Shown here: one piece after another, positions 1-7,460 of the stretch | How the letters are laid out: the number at the start of each line of letters is the position of its first letter | Position numbering within the stretch: position 1 is the first letter of the stretch | Assembly (NCBI GenBank): GCA_003526375.1 | Contig: DPDG01000006.1 | Location: 1 to 64,000, forward strand | Length of the DNA: 64,000 nt | Reading direction: 5' to 3' | From: Lentisphaeria bacterium | GTDB lineage: Bacteria; Verrucomicrobiota; Lentisphaeria; Victivallales; UBA1829 | Notes under the pieces: model-generated | What the model was told of the DNA's origin: nothing | Database searches by the model: none | What the model saw: the letters and a program-made list of their open reading frames with translations, nothing else | Made by a program: the position numbers and the translations under genes

Positions 1-107
1 GCGTTATTTAGGGATAAATTCTTACTTTTTTTCTGCTTTCCACGTTTCAGTTTTTACCGATTCCGCTTTATCTCCTGCTGGAACAACTTTTTGCCGATTA
101 TGATTTC

Positions 108-320
108 ATGATTTTCAACAGATTTCTTTATACCGTCTGTTTTCTGCTGAACATTATCCTTGCAATTGTCCTGTTCTTTGCTTCTTTCCGTTGTCTGTTT
201 CTTTTGAAACGGCAGGTTGTCAATCAGGATATGCGCTATCTCCTGCTACAGATATTATTTGCTTTTGGGATCAATATTTTCCAGTTATTCGGATTGTTTT
301 CTCTTTTGCCTCGGTTATGA
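108..320 (+). CDS. small hydrophobic protein or gene fragment
   Basis: A 70-residue reading frame with two strongly hydrophobic stretches (about residues 8-30 and 44-66) separated by a short basic loop. The same frame is open and hydrophobic upstream back to the TAA at 15-17 but has no ATG, GTG or TTG there, so the gene may start at the ATG at 108, or it may be the 3' remnant of a longer membrane protein. No ribosome binding site is obvious before position 108. I do not recognise the family. Confidence 0.3.
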   Translation: MIFNRFLYTVCFLLNIILAIVLFFASFRCLFLLKRQVVNQDMRYLLLQILFAFGINIFQLFGLFSLLPRL

Positions 321-486
321 AAGAACGTGAATCATATTTTTATCTACGTTACTGGCAGGGGAACTGAAAGGCGCTGGCGTGATGATTCAGGTCAGGAAAG
401 ATGGGAATGGAATACAGGGTGCGGCATCCTCGTGTAGCAGGGCTGTGAACTGCTACGATCAGAAGGAAAGAAGACTTTTTCCATGC

Positions 487-513
487 TTGACTTTTCCTGT
501 TTTCCGTTGTAAT
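487..513 (+). promoter_or_regulatory. putative promoter of the AGE-family epimerase gene
   Basis: A TTGACT -35 box (487-492) is followed after 15 bases by TGTAAT (508-513), 5/6 matches each to the sigma-70 consensus. The spacing is short, so the exact -10 is uncertain. The palindrome at 529-546 lies just downstream, as expected for a repressed promoter. Confidence 0.45.
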
Positions 514-528
514 GTATCTTCAATTTAA

Positions 529-546
529 TACTAAATGGCTTTAGTA
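529..546 (+). promoter_or_regulatory. operator palindrome upstream of the epimerase gene
   Basis: TACTAAA, TGGC, TTTAGTA form an 18-base palindrome with perfect 7-base arms. It lies between the promoter and the start codon at 566. The half-site TTTAGTA recurs in the palindrome just downstream of the -10 box of the regulator gene at 11812-12897. The inference is that this regulator controls both transcription units. Confidence 0.6.
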
Positions 547-565
547 AATACAGGAGAAAATCGTC

Positions 566-1738
566 ATGAACCTTTCAGCGTATGTGCAGCGTTATGAAAA
601 TGAACTGATTGACAATGTGATTCCGTTCTGGGAAACGCATTGTGTCGATCAGGAATACGGCGGATATTTTACCTCGCTGGACCGTGACGGTTCGGTTTAC
701 GACACGGAAAAATACATGTGGATGCAATGGCGCATCGTTTACATGTTCGCGACATTTTATATGAGTCCCTACCGCCAGGAACGCTGGTTGGAAATCGCGA
801 GGCAGGGATTTGATTTTCTCACGAAACACGGCAAATCCGGGGACGGGACCTACTATTTTGCCCTGAACCGGCAGGGGACTCCGACGATGGCGCCGTCCAA
901 TATCTTTTCCGACTGTTTCGCCGCGATGGGCGCCGCGGCGATGTACAAGGCGACAGGAGAGGCACGCTACAAGCGGGAGGCGGACAGCGCCATGCACAAC
1001 TATATCCGCCGGATGGACAATCCGAAAGGACGCTGGGAAAAAGCGATGCCCGGCAAGCCGAAGCGTTTGTCACATGGGCATTTCATGATTCTGGCAAATC
1101 TCGGAAGCGTGATGAAGGATTGTCTCGGAACCGACGAATATGATGCGGAAACCGAGCGTGCCGTGAACACTGTGCTCGGCAAATTCTGGAATGAGGAATA
1201 TCACGTTCTTTTTGAGAACGTCAACCCGGATGGAACTTTTGACCTGGACTCCTGCGAGGGTCGTTTCATCAACCCGGGGCACGGGCTGGAATCCATGTGG
1301 TTCGTGATGAACTATGCGGAGCGCCGGAAGGATCAGGCGATGATCCGCAGGGCCGCCGATATTGTTAAAGCCCTGCTTGAGTTCGGGACGGACAGGGAAT
1401 ACGGCGGAATTTATTATTTCATGGATGTTCTGGGAAAACCTCATCTTGAATTGCAGTGGGACATGAAACTCTGGTGGCCCCATAATGAAGCGACGCTGGC
1501 GACGCTGTTTGCCTGTCGGCTGACCGGAGACAAGTATTACTGGGAGCGTTTCAAGGAGATCGATCGGTGGTCGTGGTCACACTTCAAGGATCCCGAGTAT
1601 CCCGAGTGGTTTGCATATCTGAACCGCCGCGGGGAACCGACGCATATGCTGAAAGGCGGAAAATGGAAAACGATGTTCCACCTTCCGCGCTGTCTCTATA
1701 CCGCCGTCAATCAGATGAAGCTCATGAAGGCGGAATAA
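566..1738 (+). CDS. N-acylglucosamine 2-epimerase (AGE) family protein
   Basis: This 390-residue protein matches the usual length of AGE/renin-binding-protein (alpha/alpha)6-barrel epimerases, which interconvert N-acetylglucosamine and N-acetylmannosamine or related sugars in the cytoplasm. Family motifs are visible in order: SHGHF (169-173), NPGHG with His239, WWPHNEA (304-310), and MFHLPR with His372. His239 and His372 coincide with the two catalytic histidines known from the Anabaena enzyme. There is no signal peptide. An AGGAG site precedes the ATG. It is a single gene that ends in a long hairpin facing the amino-sugar operon. The operator at 529-546 ties it to the regulator at 11812-12897. 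The exact substrate (GlcNAc, glucose or cellobiose) cannot be settled from sequence alone, but the neighbouring GH89 and GH20 genes favour an N-acetylhexosamine. Confidence 0.88.
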   Translation: MNLSAYVQRYENELIDNVIPFWETHCVDQEYGGYFTSLDRDGSVYDTEKYMWMQWRIVYMFATFYMSPYRQERWLEIARQGFDFLTKHGKSGDGTYYFALNRQGTPTMAPSNIFSDCFAAMGAAAMYKATGEARYKREADSAMHNYIRRMDNPKGRWEKAMPGKPKRLSHGHFMILANLGSVMKDCLGTDEYDAETERAVNTVLGKFWNEEYHVLFENVNPDGTFDLDSCEGRFINPGHGLESMWFVMNYAERRKDQAMIRRAADIVKALLEFGTDREYGGIYYFMDVLGKPHLELQWDMKLWWPHNEATLATLFACRLTGDKYYWERFKEIDRWSWSHFKDPEYPEWFAYLNRRGEPTHMLKGGKWKTMFHLPRCLYTAVNQMKLMKAE

Positions 1739-1746
1739 AGAATCTG

Positions 1747-1815
1747 CCGGAATCCTGCCGCCGCGGGATATGAGGCTTGAATTGTCTGATATGCCCGACG
1801 GCGGCAGATATCCGG
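1747..1815. terminator. bidirectional hairpin between convergent genes
   Basis: CTGCCGCCG (1755-1763) pairs perfectly with CGGCGGCAG (1799-1807). The stem extends outward through CCGGA/TCCGG (1747-1751 and 1811-1815) and inward through GGGATAT/ATATGCCC with a bulge. There is no long U tract on either side. It fills the 78-base gap between the stops of two convergent genes. Confidence 0.6.
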
Positions 1816-1816
1816 T

Positions 1817-2254
1817 TCAGTAGTCTTCGCCGTCCTCGCCACCTTCGAAAAAAGACAACAGGGATTCTGGGGAATCCTCGCCGTCTTTCCGCCGGTTGTC
1901 CGGGCGCTTGCCGGCAACGACCGCGCGGTGCAGCGTGGCGAGAGCGCGGATTTTGTCGGCTGCCTTGTCGGCGTTCATGATAATATCAATGAAATTTTCC
2001 CGGATCCACGCATCGTCGGCGATGGACTGGTCCGCAAGACATTCCCGCAGGAATCGGATTCTTGCCCTGATATCTGGATTTTCGAACAGATCGCGTATTG
2101 TTTTCTGGCTTGGCTTGTAGCCGGCTTTTTCCGCCGCTTCGGCGGGGCGTCCCCAAAGTTCATGAGCATAGACATTGCAGAACAGCTCATGCCGCTTGTT
2201 TTTCAGCGGTTTTTCCGGCCGGGACTCCGTTTTTCTGTCTTTTTTACTGTACAT
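1817..2254 (-). CDS. orphan terminase small subunit-like protein
   Basis: A 145-residue basic protein with a very acidic C-terminus. Residues about 18-72 resemble the terminase small-subunit (Terminase_2/TerS) helix-turn-helix region: a KRHELF..VY start, AAEKAGYK and a NPDIRARIRFLRE helix. In phages TerS recognises packaging sites on DNA and positions the large subunit. No large terminase, portal, capsid or integrase gene is visible nearby, so this is either a prophage relic or a domesticated DNA-binding protein. A GAGGAG site precedes the ATG. The reading frame is intact, which suggests it is still under selection. It lies alone between the terminator of the amino-sugar operon and the hairpin at 1747-1815. 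Confidence 0.6.
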   Translation of the reverse strand: MYSKKDRKTESRPEKPLKNKRHELFCNVYAHELWGRPAEAAEKAGYKPSQKTIRDLFENPDIRARIRFLRECLADQSIADDAWIRENFIDIIMNADKAADKIRALATLHRAVVAGKRPDNRRKDGEDSPESLLSFFEGGEDGEDY

Positions 2255-2334
2255 AACGACACTCCTCTCTATACCATACGGGGAGCGTCAAACAAAAATG
2301 GTGAAAAAATCCTCTTTTCCGGGGAAATCAGATA

Positions 2335-2384
2335 CAAAAAAACTTGAAAAAGCGGTAAATGAAAATGACCGCTTTTCCAAGTTT
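2335..2384 (-). terminator. rho-independent terminator of the amino-sugar operon
   Basis: On the minus strand a 17-base stem (2384-2368 with 2356-2340, one G-U pair) with an 11-base loop is followed by a run of seven U. It begins 21 bases after the stop of the GH20 gene and separates it from the terminase-like gene. Confidence 0.85.
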
Positions 2385-2404
2385 TTCCCGTTGGCGCGGA
2401 TGTT

Positions 2405-3895
2405 TCAGGAGACCGGATGCGGATGATGTCCGGGATCCACCTGATACTGATTCCAGCCGGTTTTCTCATAATCGACGACATCCATATCCCAGCCGATCTG
2501 CCGCATGTGCATGGCAACGCTCAAGCGTGTGGCAAGGCTCGTCATCGGATTGACCGCGGGATTCCATGCCGCATAGGCCGCCGTCGCATGGACATACGGA
2601 TAGTGGACCCCGTGATAGATGTGCCATGTCGTCTCCAGCATCCCCATGAGTTTTTCTTTTCCCGCGAATTCGCCGAGGCTCTTTGTCCCCTGCTCGTTGA
2701 TCCACGGGCAGACCAGGACATCGAATTTCTCTTTCCTGAAGAATTTCGTGGTGGGCCATGTCGGCTCCGGATCGTCTTCCTTTGCCTTGTAGCCGTACTG
2801 CCAGTCGGCAATGACGATATCTTTGGGAAGTTCTCTGTAAAGCCGATCCAGTTTATGTTCGGGGAGTCCGCATACGATATACCCTTTCCAGCGTTCGTCT
2901 CCCCGCTGCAGAAGCATGTCGTGCCACATGATGATTCTTGCCCCGTGCTTTTTGAACAGATCATGGTAATAGACGATATGATCGCGCACAAGGTCTTTCA
3001 GAACGTGTTTGCGGCAGTCGCGGCAGGTGCCGATATTGTCCGCTTCATCGCAGCCGATGTGGAAGAACGGCGGGCAGTCATAGAACTCATACATTTCCAT
3101 GACGAGATCAGTCTGGATGCGGCGCACTTCGGGATTGCTGAGACACCAGGTCCAGCCTTCCGGCTCAAAGAGCGGCTGGAGCGAGGGATTGTAGTCCAGA
3201 ACCGCATGTTTGCCTGTCATGGAGCGGGCGGCTGCGGCATGTCCGAGCAGGTTGAACTGCGGGATCAGCGTAATGCCGAGTTCTCTGCCGAGCAGGATCA
3301 GTTTTTTCAGTTCTGTCTTGCTGATTTTTCTGTCCGCCCAGCAGAATTCCGGGTGCGAATCGAACGGGAATACGCCCCATGTTTCAATAACGGCATAATT
3401 GAATTTGTGATATGCCGCGAGGCGAATCTGTTTTTCGATGTCCCAGAGCGGCGTTTCCGGAAAGATGCAGAGATGAATTCCGCGGAATTCCATTGCAGGA
3501 GCGTCATTGATTTCACATTGGACGAGGAAATATCCCGTGACTTTTTCCGTTCCGCGTTGAACCTCTGCAAGCTGTCGCAGCGTTTTGAATGCATTCAGGA
3601 GCCCCGCCATGCCTTTCACGGTGATGGAAAGCTGTTTTTCCGCAACCTTGATCTTGTAGGCGTCCGTTCCGAGTTTCTTTGCGGATGCATCCTGTTTCAG
3701 GGTGATTTCCGCTTCCGCGTTCCAGTAATCCTTGAACAGTTTTTCCGCTTTTTCAGAGATCCCTCCGGTTTCTGCGGCATGGATCGCGACTTTGCATTTT
3801 CCGGCAATCGGATATTCCCTGCCGTCCCTGAATTTGATCTCTTTCGGAACGGGAATCAGGCGGTCGGTCAGAATTTTGATCTCGTGGGAGTCCAT
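2405..3895 (-). CDS. glycoside hydrolase family 20-type beta-N-acetylhexosaminidase
   Basis: A 496-residue protein. Residues about 1-130 form an N-terminal domain of the kind that precedes GH20 barrels, followed by a TIM barrel opening with FRGIHL. The GH20 signature is HIGCDEAD, in which Asp283-Glu284 would be the catalytic pair: Glu protonates the leaving group and Asp orients the substrate acetamido group. Such enzymes release terminal beta-linked GlcNAc or GalNAc. No signal peptide is visible, so the product probably acts on imported oligosaccharides. The ATG at 3895 was chosen because AAGGA precedes it and the frame upstream only shadows the next gene. It is the last gene of the operon, before the terminator at 2335-2384. 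It could be a related GH20-like family with altered specificity. Confidence 0.85.
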   Translation of the reverse strand: MDSHEIKILTDRLIPVPKEIKFRDGREYPIAGKCKVAIHAAETGGISEKAEKLFKDYWNAEAEITLKQDASAKKLGTDAYKIKVAEKQLSITVKGMAGLLNAFKTLRQLAEVQRGTEKVTGYFLVQCEINDAPAMEFRGIHLCIFPETPLWDIEKQIRLAAYHKFNYAVIETWGVFPFDSHPEFCWADRKISKTELKKLILLGRELGITLIPQFNLLGHAAAARSMTGKHAVLDYNPSLQPLFEPEGWTWCLSNPEVRRIQTDLVMEMYEFYDCPPFFHIGCDEADNIGTCRDCRKHVLKDLVRDHIVYYHDLFKKHGARIIMWHDMLLQRGDERWKGYIVCGLPEHKLDRLYRELPKDIVIADWQYGYKAKEDDPEPTWPTTKFFRKEKFDVLVCPWINEQGTKSLGEFAGKEKLMGMLETTWHIYHGVHYPYVHATAAYAAWNPAVNPMTSLATRLSVAMHMRQIGWDMDVVDYEKTGWNQYQVDPGHHPHPVS

Positions 3896-3929
3896 AACGA
3901 TTTTCCTTTTCTTATTGGGAAAGAGTGAA

Positions 3930-3974
3930 GGGAAGGGAAAAGAATCCTTACGCAGGATCTTTCTTTCCCTTCCC
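3930..3974 (-). repeat. intercistronic inverted repeat
   Basis: An imperfect palindrome of about 19 and 21 bases (arms 3930-3948 and 3954-3974, GGGAAGGGAAA core, small bulge) fills the gap between the oxidoreductase stop and the GH20 start. There is no U tract. It may be an mRNA processing or stabilising hairpin that tunes expression within the operon. Confidence 0.5.
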
Positions 3975-3987
3975 CGTGCTTTCAGGT

Positions 3988-5064
3988 TCAGACCTTCGCG
4001 GGCATTTTCGATTCGATGCTCTTGTAACATGCGTTCATGCAGTCGATGGTCTGACGGTGCCAGCGGAGATTGATCTTCGGCTGTTTGTGATTGCGGATGC
4101 AGTCGACGAACTCGTCGATCAGCCCGACCCACTCGTCGAAGTAGGTGTATTGAACCGTGTAGCGGTCGTTCGGCGCGCCGTTATGATAGACATTGGGCCC
4201 GAAACAGTCGCAGACAATGGTTCCCTTTTCCCCGGTCACGGTGACATTGACCTCCATGCGTTTCGGGAAGACTTCCCAGCCGGGAGCCGGCACTTTGAGG
4301 CGTTCCTCCATGCGCGACCACGAGGGATCGAACAGAAATGAGGTGCCGTCTTTCATTTTGCCGTTGACCAGAAGCATGTCTTCCACCGGGATGTCGGGAC
4401 GGAGATTCGGAGCGACTTCGGAATAGACGAAATCGAAGTCGGACTTCGTGAGCCAGCGGATCAGGTCGAAGATATGGGGATGGTCGCAGAGGGCGCCGCC
4501 GCGGAAACGGTTGTCCGCCGCTTTGAGCGGGACGCGTCTCCCGTAGCTGGCTTCCGGCACGCCCTGCCACGGGAATGCCCAGACCGGCGACAGCGTGATA
4601 TTGGTCGCCTGAACGGAAAGAATTTTGCCGATTTCACCGTCCGCGATCAGCTTCTGAAGACGTTTCACCACGGGGTTGTAGTGCATTTCGAGTTCGATCT
4701 GGCAGATGATGTCCGCTTTTTCGACGACCTCGATCATTTCGTCATATTCCTTCGGATCGAAAGTCGGAATTTTCATGGAAAGGATGTGAACGCCTCGGCG
4801 TGCGCAATCCTTGACCTGTTCCAGATGTTTGTCATTGGCGGAGGCGAGCACGACGGCTTCGATGTCGGGATGTTTCTCGAACATCTCCTCCGTGCTGAGA
4901 TAGCAGGGGACGCCGTTGTCGTAGAGGTCATAAACATCTTTTGCGGTCTGATCTTCCGCGCAGGAGGCAACCCAGTCGAGCTTGGAGTTCTCGCGCAGGG
5001 TCTGATAATATTTGCGTGTGTGGCCGTGGGTCAGGGACATCATTGCGATTTTTACAGGTTTCAT
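3988..5064 (-). CDS. Gfo/Idh/MocA family oxidoreductase
   Basis: A 358-residue cytoplasmic dehydrogenase. The N-terminal Rossmann region (about 1-125) begins with KIAMMS. The usual dinucleotide glycine loop is weak (LTHGH), which is an odd feature. A KIPT segment near residue 99 sits where the family carries the EKP lysine motif. The C-terminal alpha/beta domain (about 130-350) contains GGALCDHPHIFDL, the typical substrate-binding histidine region. The family uses NAD(P) to oxidise or reduce sugars, inositols and sugar derivatives. A GGAGGAG site precedes the ATG, which lies only two bases from the stop of the upstream gene, so the two are almost certainly cotranslated. In this operon it probably processes a released amino sugar, but the substrate is unknown. 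Confidence 0.85.
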   Translation of the reverse strand: MKPVKIAMMSLTHGHTRKYYQTLRENSKLDWVASCAEDQTAKDVYDLYDNGVPCYLSTEEMFEKHPDIEAVVLASANDKHLEQVKDCARRGVHILSMKIPTFDPKEYDEMIEVVEKADIICQIELEMHYNPVVKRLQKLIADGEIGKILSVQATNITLSPVWAFPWQGVPEASYGRRVPLKAADNRFRGGALCDHPHIFDLIRWLTKSDFDFVYSEVAPNLRPDIPVEDMLLVNGKMKDGTSFLFDPSWSRMEERLKVPAPGWEVFPKRMEVNVTVTGEKGTIVCDCFGPNVYHNGAPNDRYTVQYTYFDEWVGLIDEFVDCIRNHKQPKINLRWHRQTIDCMNACYKSIESKMPAKV

Positions 5065-5066
5065 GC

Positions 5067-5807
5067 TTATTTCTCCTCCGCAAAAATTGCCGGTTTGCCG
5101 TTTTTCTCGCTTTCGAGTGCGGCTCTGGTGATTTCGGTCAGCTTCGCGTCGGCTTCGTTCCAGATTTCTGCAAGCTCCGGATGCTGAAGAACTTCGAAGG
5201 CGGCGCGGATCAGGGTGATTTCATCGGCGGAGAACCCGAACAGTTCCGTATCCGTATCGGTGTAGCGTTTCTCTCCGTCTCTGGTGAACTGGTAGATCGA
5301 GGACTGCGGAACCTGAGTATCGACGGTGCGGTCGCAGGCGACTCCCCGGCGCGCGATGATCTCATGGCGGTCCATTTCCCCGGTGCCTGCGGGGAGGGCG
5401 GCGGAACATTCGATGCTGCAGCTCTTGTCATCCGCGAGTTTGACGATGGCATTGGCTGTTTTTCCGTTTGTGACCGCGAATACGGACACAATCGGCGACT
5501 CTCCGAGAAAGGCGCAGAGATCGAGTTCACGATAGAGCAGTTTTTCAAGAGATTTTTCCGCGCTCATTGCTGCGAAGCGGAGTGTGGAAACATCCTCCAG
5601 AGTTTTGCCGTCCACGAGTTTTTTGAGCTCGACGAAACGGCGTTCCTGTCTCCACGGGAGGAGTTTTGCGACCGTGCCGTCCGCGAGTTTGAGTTCCGCA
5701 CCCGCGCCGATGAAATCGGGAGCGGTTGCCGTGAGCGTGCCGTCGGCTTTGACGGCATACTTGTCACGAAGCCACTGGAGAGCTTCATTCATTTCTTTGA
5801 TTTTCAT
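5067..5807 (-). CDS. conserved operon protein of unknown function
   Basis: A 246-residue soluble protein with no signal peptide or membrane segment. I do not recognise its family. The start at 5807 was chosen because AAGGAG lies just upstream; the longer open frame has no binding site. The sequence has an N-terminal helix, a mixed alpha/beta region rich in Glu and Lys, and a C-terminal segment with TDTDTELFGF followed by two long helices. It is packed two bases upstream of the Gfo/Idh/MocA gene, suggesting a physical or metabolic partnership with that enzyme. Confidence 0.7.
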   Translation of the reverse strand: MKIKEMNEALQWLRDKYAVKADGTLTATAPDFIGAGAELKLADGTVAKLLPWRQERRFVELKKLVDGKTLEDVSTLRFAAMSAEKSLEKLLYRELDLCAFLGESPIVSVFAVTNGKTANAIVKLADDKSCSIECSAALPAGTGEMDRHEIIARRGVACDRTVDTQVPQSSIYQFTRDGEKRYTDTDTELFGFSADEITLIRAAFEVLQHPELAEIWNEADAKLTEITRAALESEKNGKPAIFAEEK

Positions 5808-5842
5808 TTGATTCTCCTTGTTAGAGATGATTCTGCATTTCT

Positions 5843-6685
5843 TTAAAACGTGTCCGCGATCGGAAAGAGAAGCGCTTTCCGTCCGATTGTGTCCGCCAGT
5901 TTGCCCGTGCATCCTTGAAGATTCAGCATGAGTTTGTTGGAATCATGACCGCCCTGAACCGGGATGAATTGGCAGACCGGATGCTTCGGATCGGCGGAAT
6001 AGGCTTCCAGAAGACGGTCTTTCCGGTAAAGAAAATAGGTCCGGTCTTCCAGTCTCCATTCATGCTCCGGCTCGGCAAAGAGCTCCAGCCATGTCTTGGC
6101 GGAGCGCACGCATTTGCCGTTGAACTCTCTGCCCTGCATGTAGATATGCTGAATTGCATACATGACTTCATCTTCCGGGGTTTCCGTTTTGCACCTGCGC
6201 AGAAATTCTCTGCTCAGTTTTGAGGCGTCCAGACGGAATGTATCTTTTTTCGGAAAATCTTCCGTCCGGATTTCTTCGCTCCGGTCCGGCTCATAGAGCT
6301 GCCAGCCGCAGGAGGCATATACGGGCGGCTTGTCTGTATAAAGCGGCATCATGGGACAGTATTGATAATGCGTGCGGCAGTATTCCAGTGCAAATTCCTG
6401 AAGCTTCCGCGCATATCCGTGCCCGCGGAAATCCGGATCGACTCCGACATCGCAAAGCCCTCCGCAGGGGGTCACGATCCCGTCAAACAGGAATTGGTAG
6501 TCGTGAATCCCGACTGTTCCGATACGTTGTCCTTCCAGATTCGCACAGAAGAGTTCGAGATCGTAGGGGAACGAGCGCATTCCGCGTTTCAGCCGCGGCT
6601 CCCAGAAATCGGGAAAGCAGCGCATCAGCAGCGGAACCAGCTCGTCAAAATGCGAAAGCGGAAATTTTGTGATGAACTTCGGCAT
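5843..6685 (-). CDS. GNAT-family N-acetyltransferase with C-terminal extension
   Basis: A 280-residue protein. Residues about 5-150 form a GNAT domain with the acetyl-CoA-binding motif A visible as DVGVDPDFRGHGYARKL (R/Q-x-x-G-x-G/A type). The remaining 130 residues form a second domain, as in Eis-like two-domain acetyltransferases. It would transfer an acetyl group to an amine. In an amino-sugar operon the substrate could be a deacetylated hexosamine, but that is inference. It starts four bases after the stop of the SIS gene, so coupling is tight. Confidence 0.8.
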   Translation of the reverse strand: MPKFITKFPLSHFDELVPLLMRCFPDFWEPRLKRGMRSFPYDLELFCANLEGQRIGTVGIHDYQFLFDGIVTPCGGLCDVGVDPDFRGHGYARKLQEFALEYCRTHYQYCPMMPLYTDKPPVYASCGWQLYEPDRSEEIRTEDFPKKDTFRLDASKLSREFLRRCKTETPEDEVMYAIQHIYMQGREFNGKCVRSAKTWLELFAEPEHEWRLEDRTYFLYRKDRLLEAYSADPKHPVCQFIPVQGGHDSNKLMLNLQGCTGKLADTIGRKALLFPIADTF

Positions 6686-6689
6686 TGCC

Positions 6690-7448
6690 TTACAGACTCT
6701 TGATCAGGGGTTTGTATTTCTTGAGATAAGCCGCGTTCTTTTCATCGCCTCCGGGGGCGTTGGCGCTGTTCCAGACCGGCGGAACGATACCGCGCTCAAT
6801 GCAGATCCTGACCGTTTCAATTTCCAGCAGGTGCGCGATGGTGAAATCGACTACATTGGAAACCGGAGCAATCGGCGTGTCGAGCCCGGGGACATTCACG
6901 ATTGCGTCCCCGACAGGATTGTAGTCGTCGATGCAGACATCCGCAAAATCGAACAGGTTTTTGCCGGACGGGTGGCGGATAAAGTGATCCGCCGGCATTT
7001 CATTCTGCCAGTAAGAGCTTGCCACGGCAATGATTTTCACGCCGCGCTTCTTTGCCTCCATCGCCGCGTCGATTGTTGCCGGATTGATGCCGATATTGTG
7101 GAAAATGATCAGCAGGTCGTCTTTCCGGAGGTCGTAATATTTTACGATGGAACTGCCGAAGTTCACGGTGCGTTCCAGCTCCAGATATTTCAGCGCCTGA
7201 TTGAAGACGGAGAGCGCCGTCTCCATGATCGGATTGATGTTGGCGAGTCCGCCTGCGCGGAAGAACATCTCCCCCATGGCAAGGGTGGTGTGCCCGCCGC
7301 CCGCATAAACGTTGATGAGCTTGTCATTTTGAATTGCGTCCGCCATCATGGAGGCCGCCTTGTGAAGATGATCTCCCTGCTTTTCGACGACTTCCTGAAT
7401 GTTGGCGAATGCCTTTGCGACGTAACCGAAATCATTGAACTTAGCCAT
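6690..7448 (-). CDS. SIS-domain protein of the UPF0309 type
   Basis: A 252-residue cytoplasmic protein with a phosphosugar-binding SIS fold. The segment YAGGGHTTLAMGEMFFRAGG (about 49-68) is characteristic of the UPF0309 group, followed by NPIMETA. The second half carries IFHNIGINPATIDAA and the GVKIIAVASS strand. SIS domains bind phosphorylated sugars and act as isomerases, etherases or sensors. The exact reaction is not established for this group. AAAGGAG precedes the ATG. It lies between the alpha-GlcNAc-ase gene and the GNAT gene, consistent with handling a phosphorylated amino sugar. Confidence 0.82.
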   Translation of the reverse strand: MAKFNDFGYVAKAFANIQEVVEKQGDHLHKAASMMADAIQNDKLINVYAGGGHTTLAMGEMFFRAGGLANINPIMETALSVFNQALKYLELERTVNFGSSIVKYYDLRKDDLLIIFHNIGINPATIDAAMEAKKRGVKIIAVASSYWQNEMPADHFIRHPSGKNLFDFADVCIDDYNPVGDAIVNVPGLDTPIAPVSNVVDFTIAHLLEIETVRICIERGIVPPVWNSANAPGGDEKNAAYLKKYKPLIKSL

Positions 7449-7460
7449 ATTTCAACTCCT

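Noticed and set aside
430..459. Hairpin with GTAGCAG/CTGCTAC arms before the epimerase gene
   Set aside because: The stem is only seven bases with no U tract or recognisable riboswitch features.
2417..3928. A long plus-strand frame across the GH20 gene
   Set aside because: It is the antisense shadow of the hexosaminidase, whose catalytic HIGCDEAD motif is on the minus strand.
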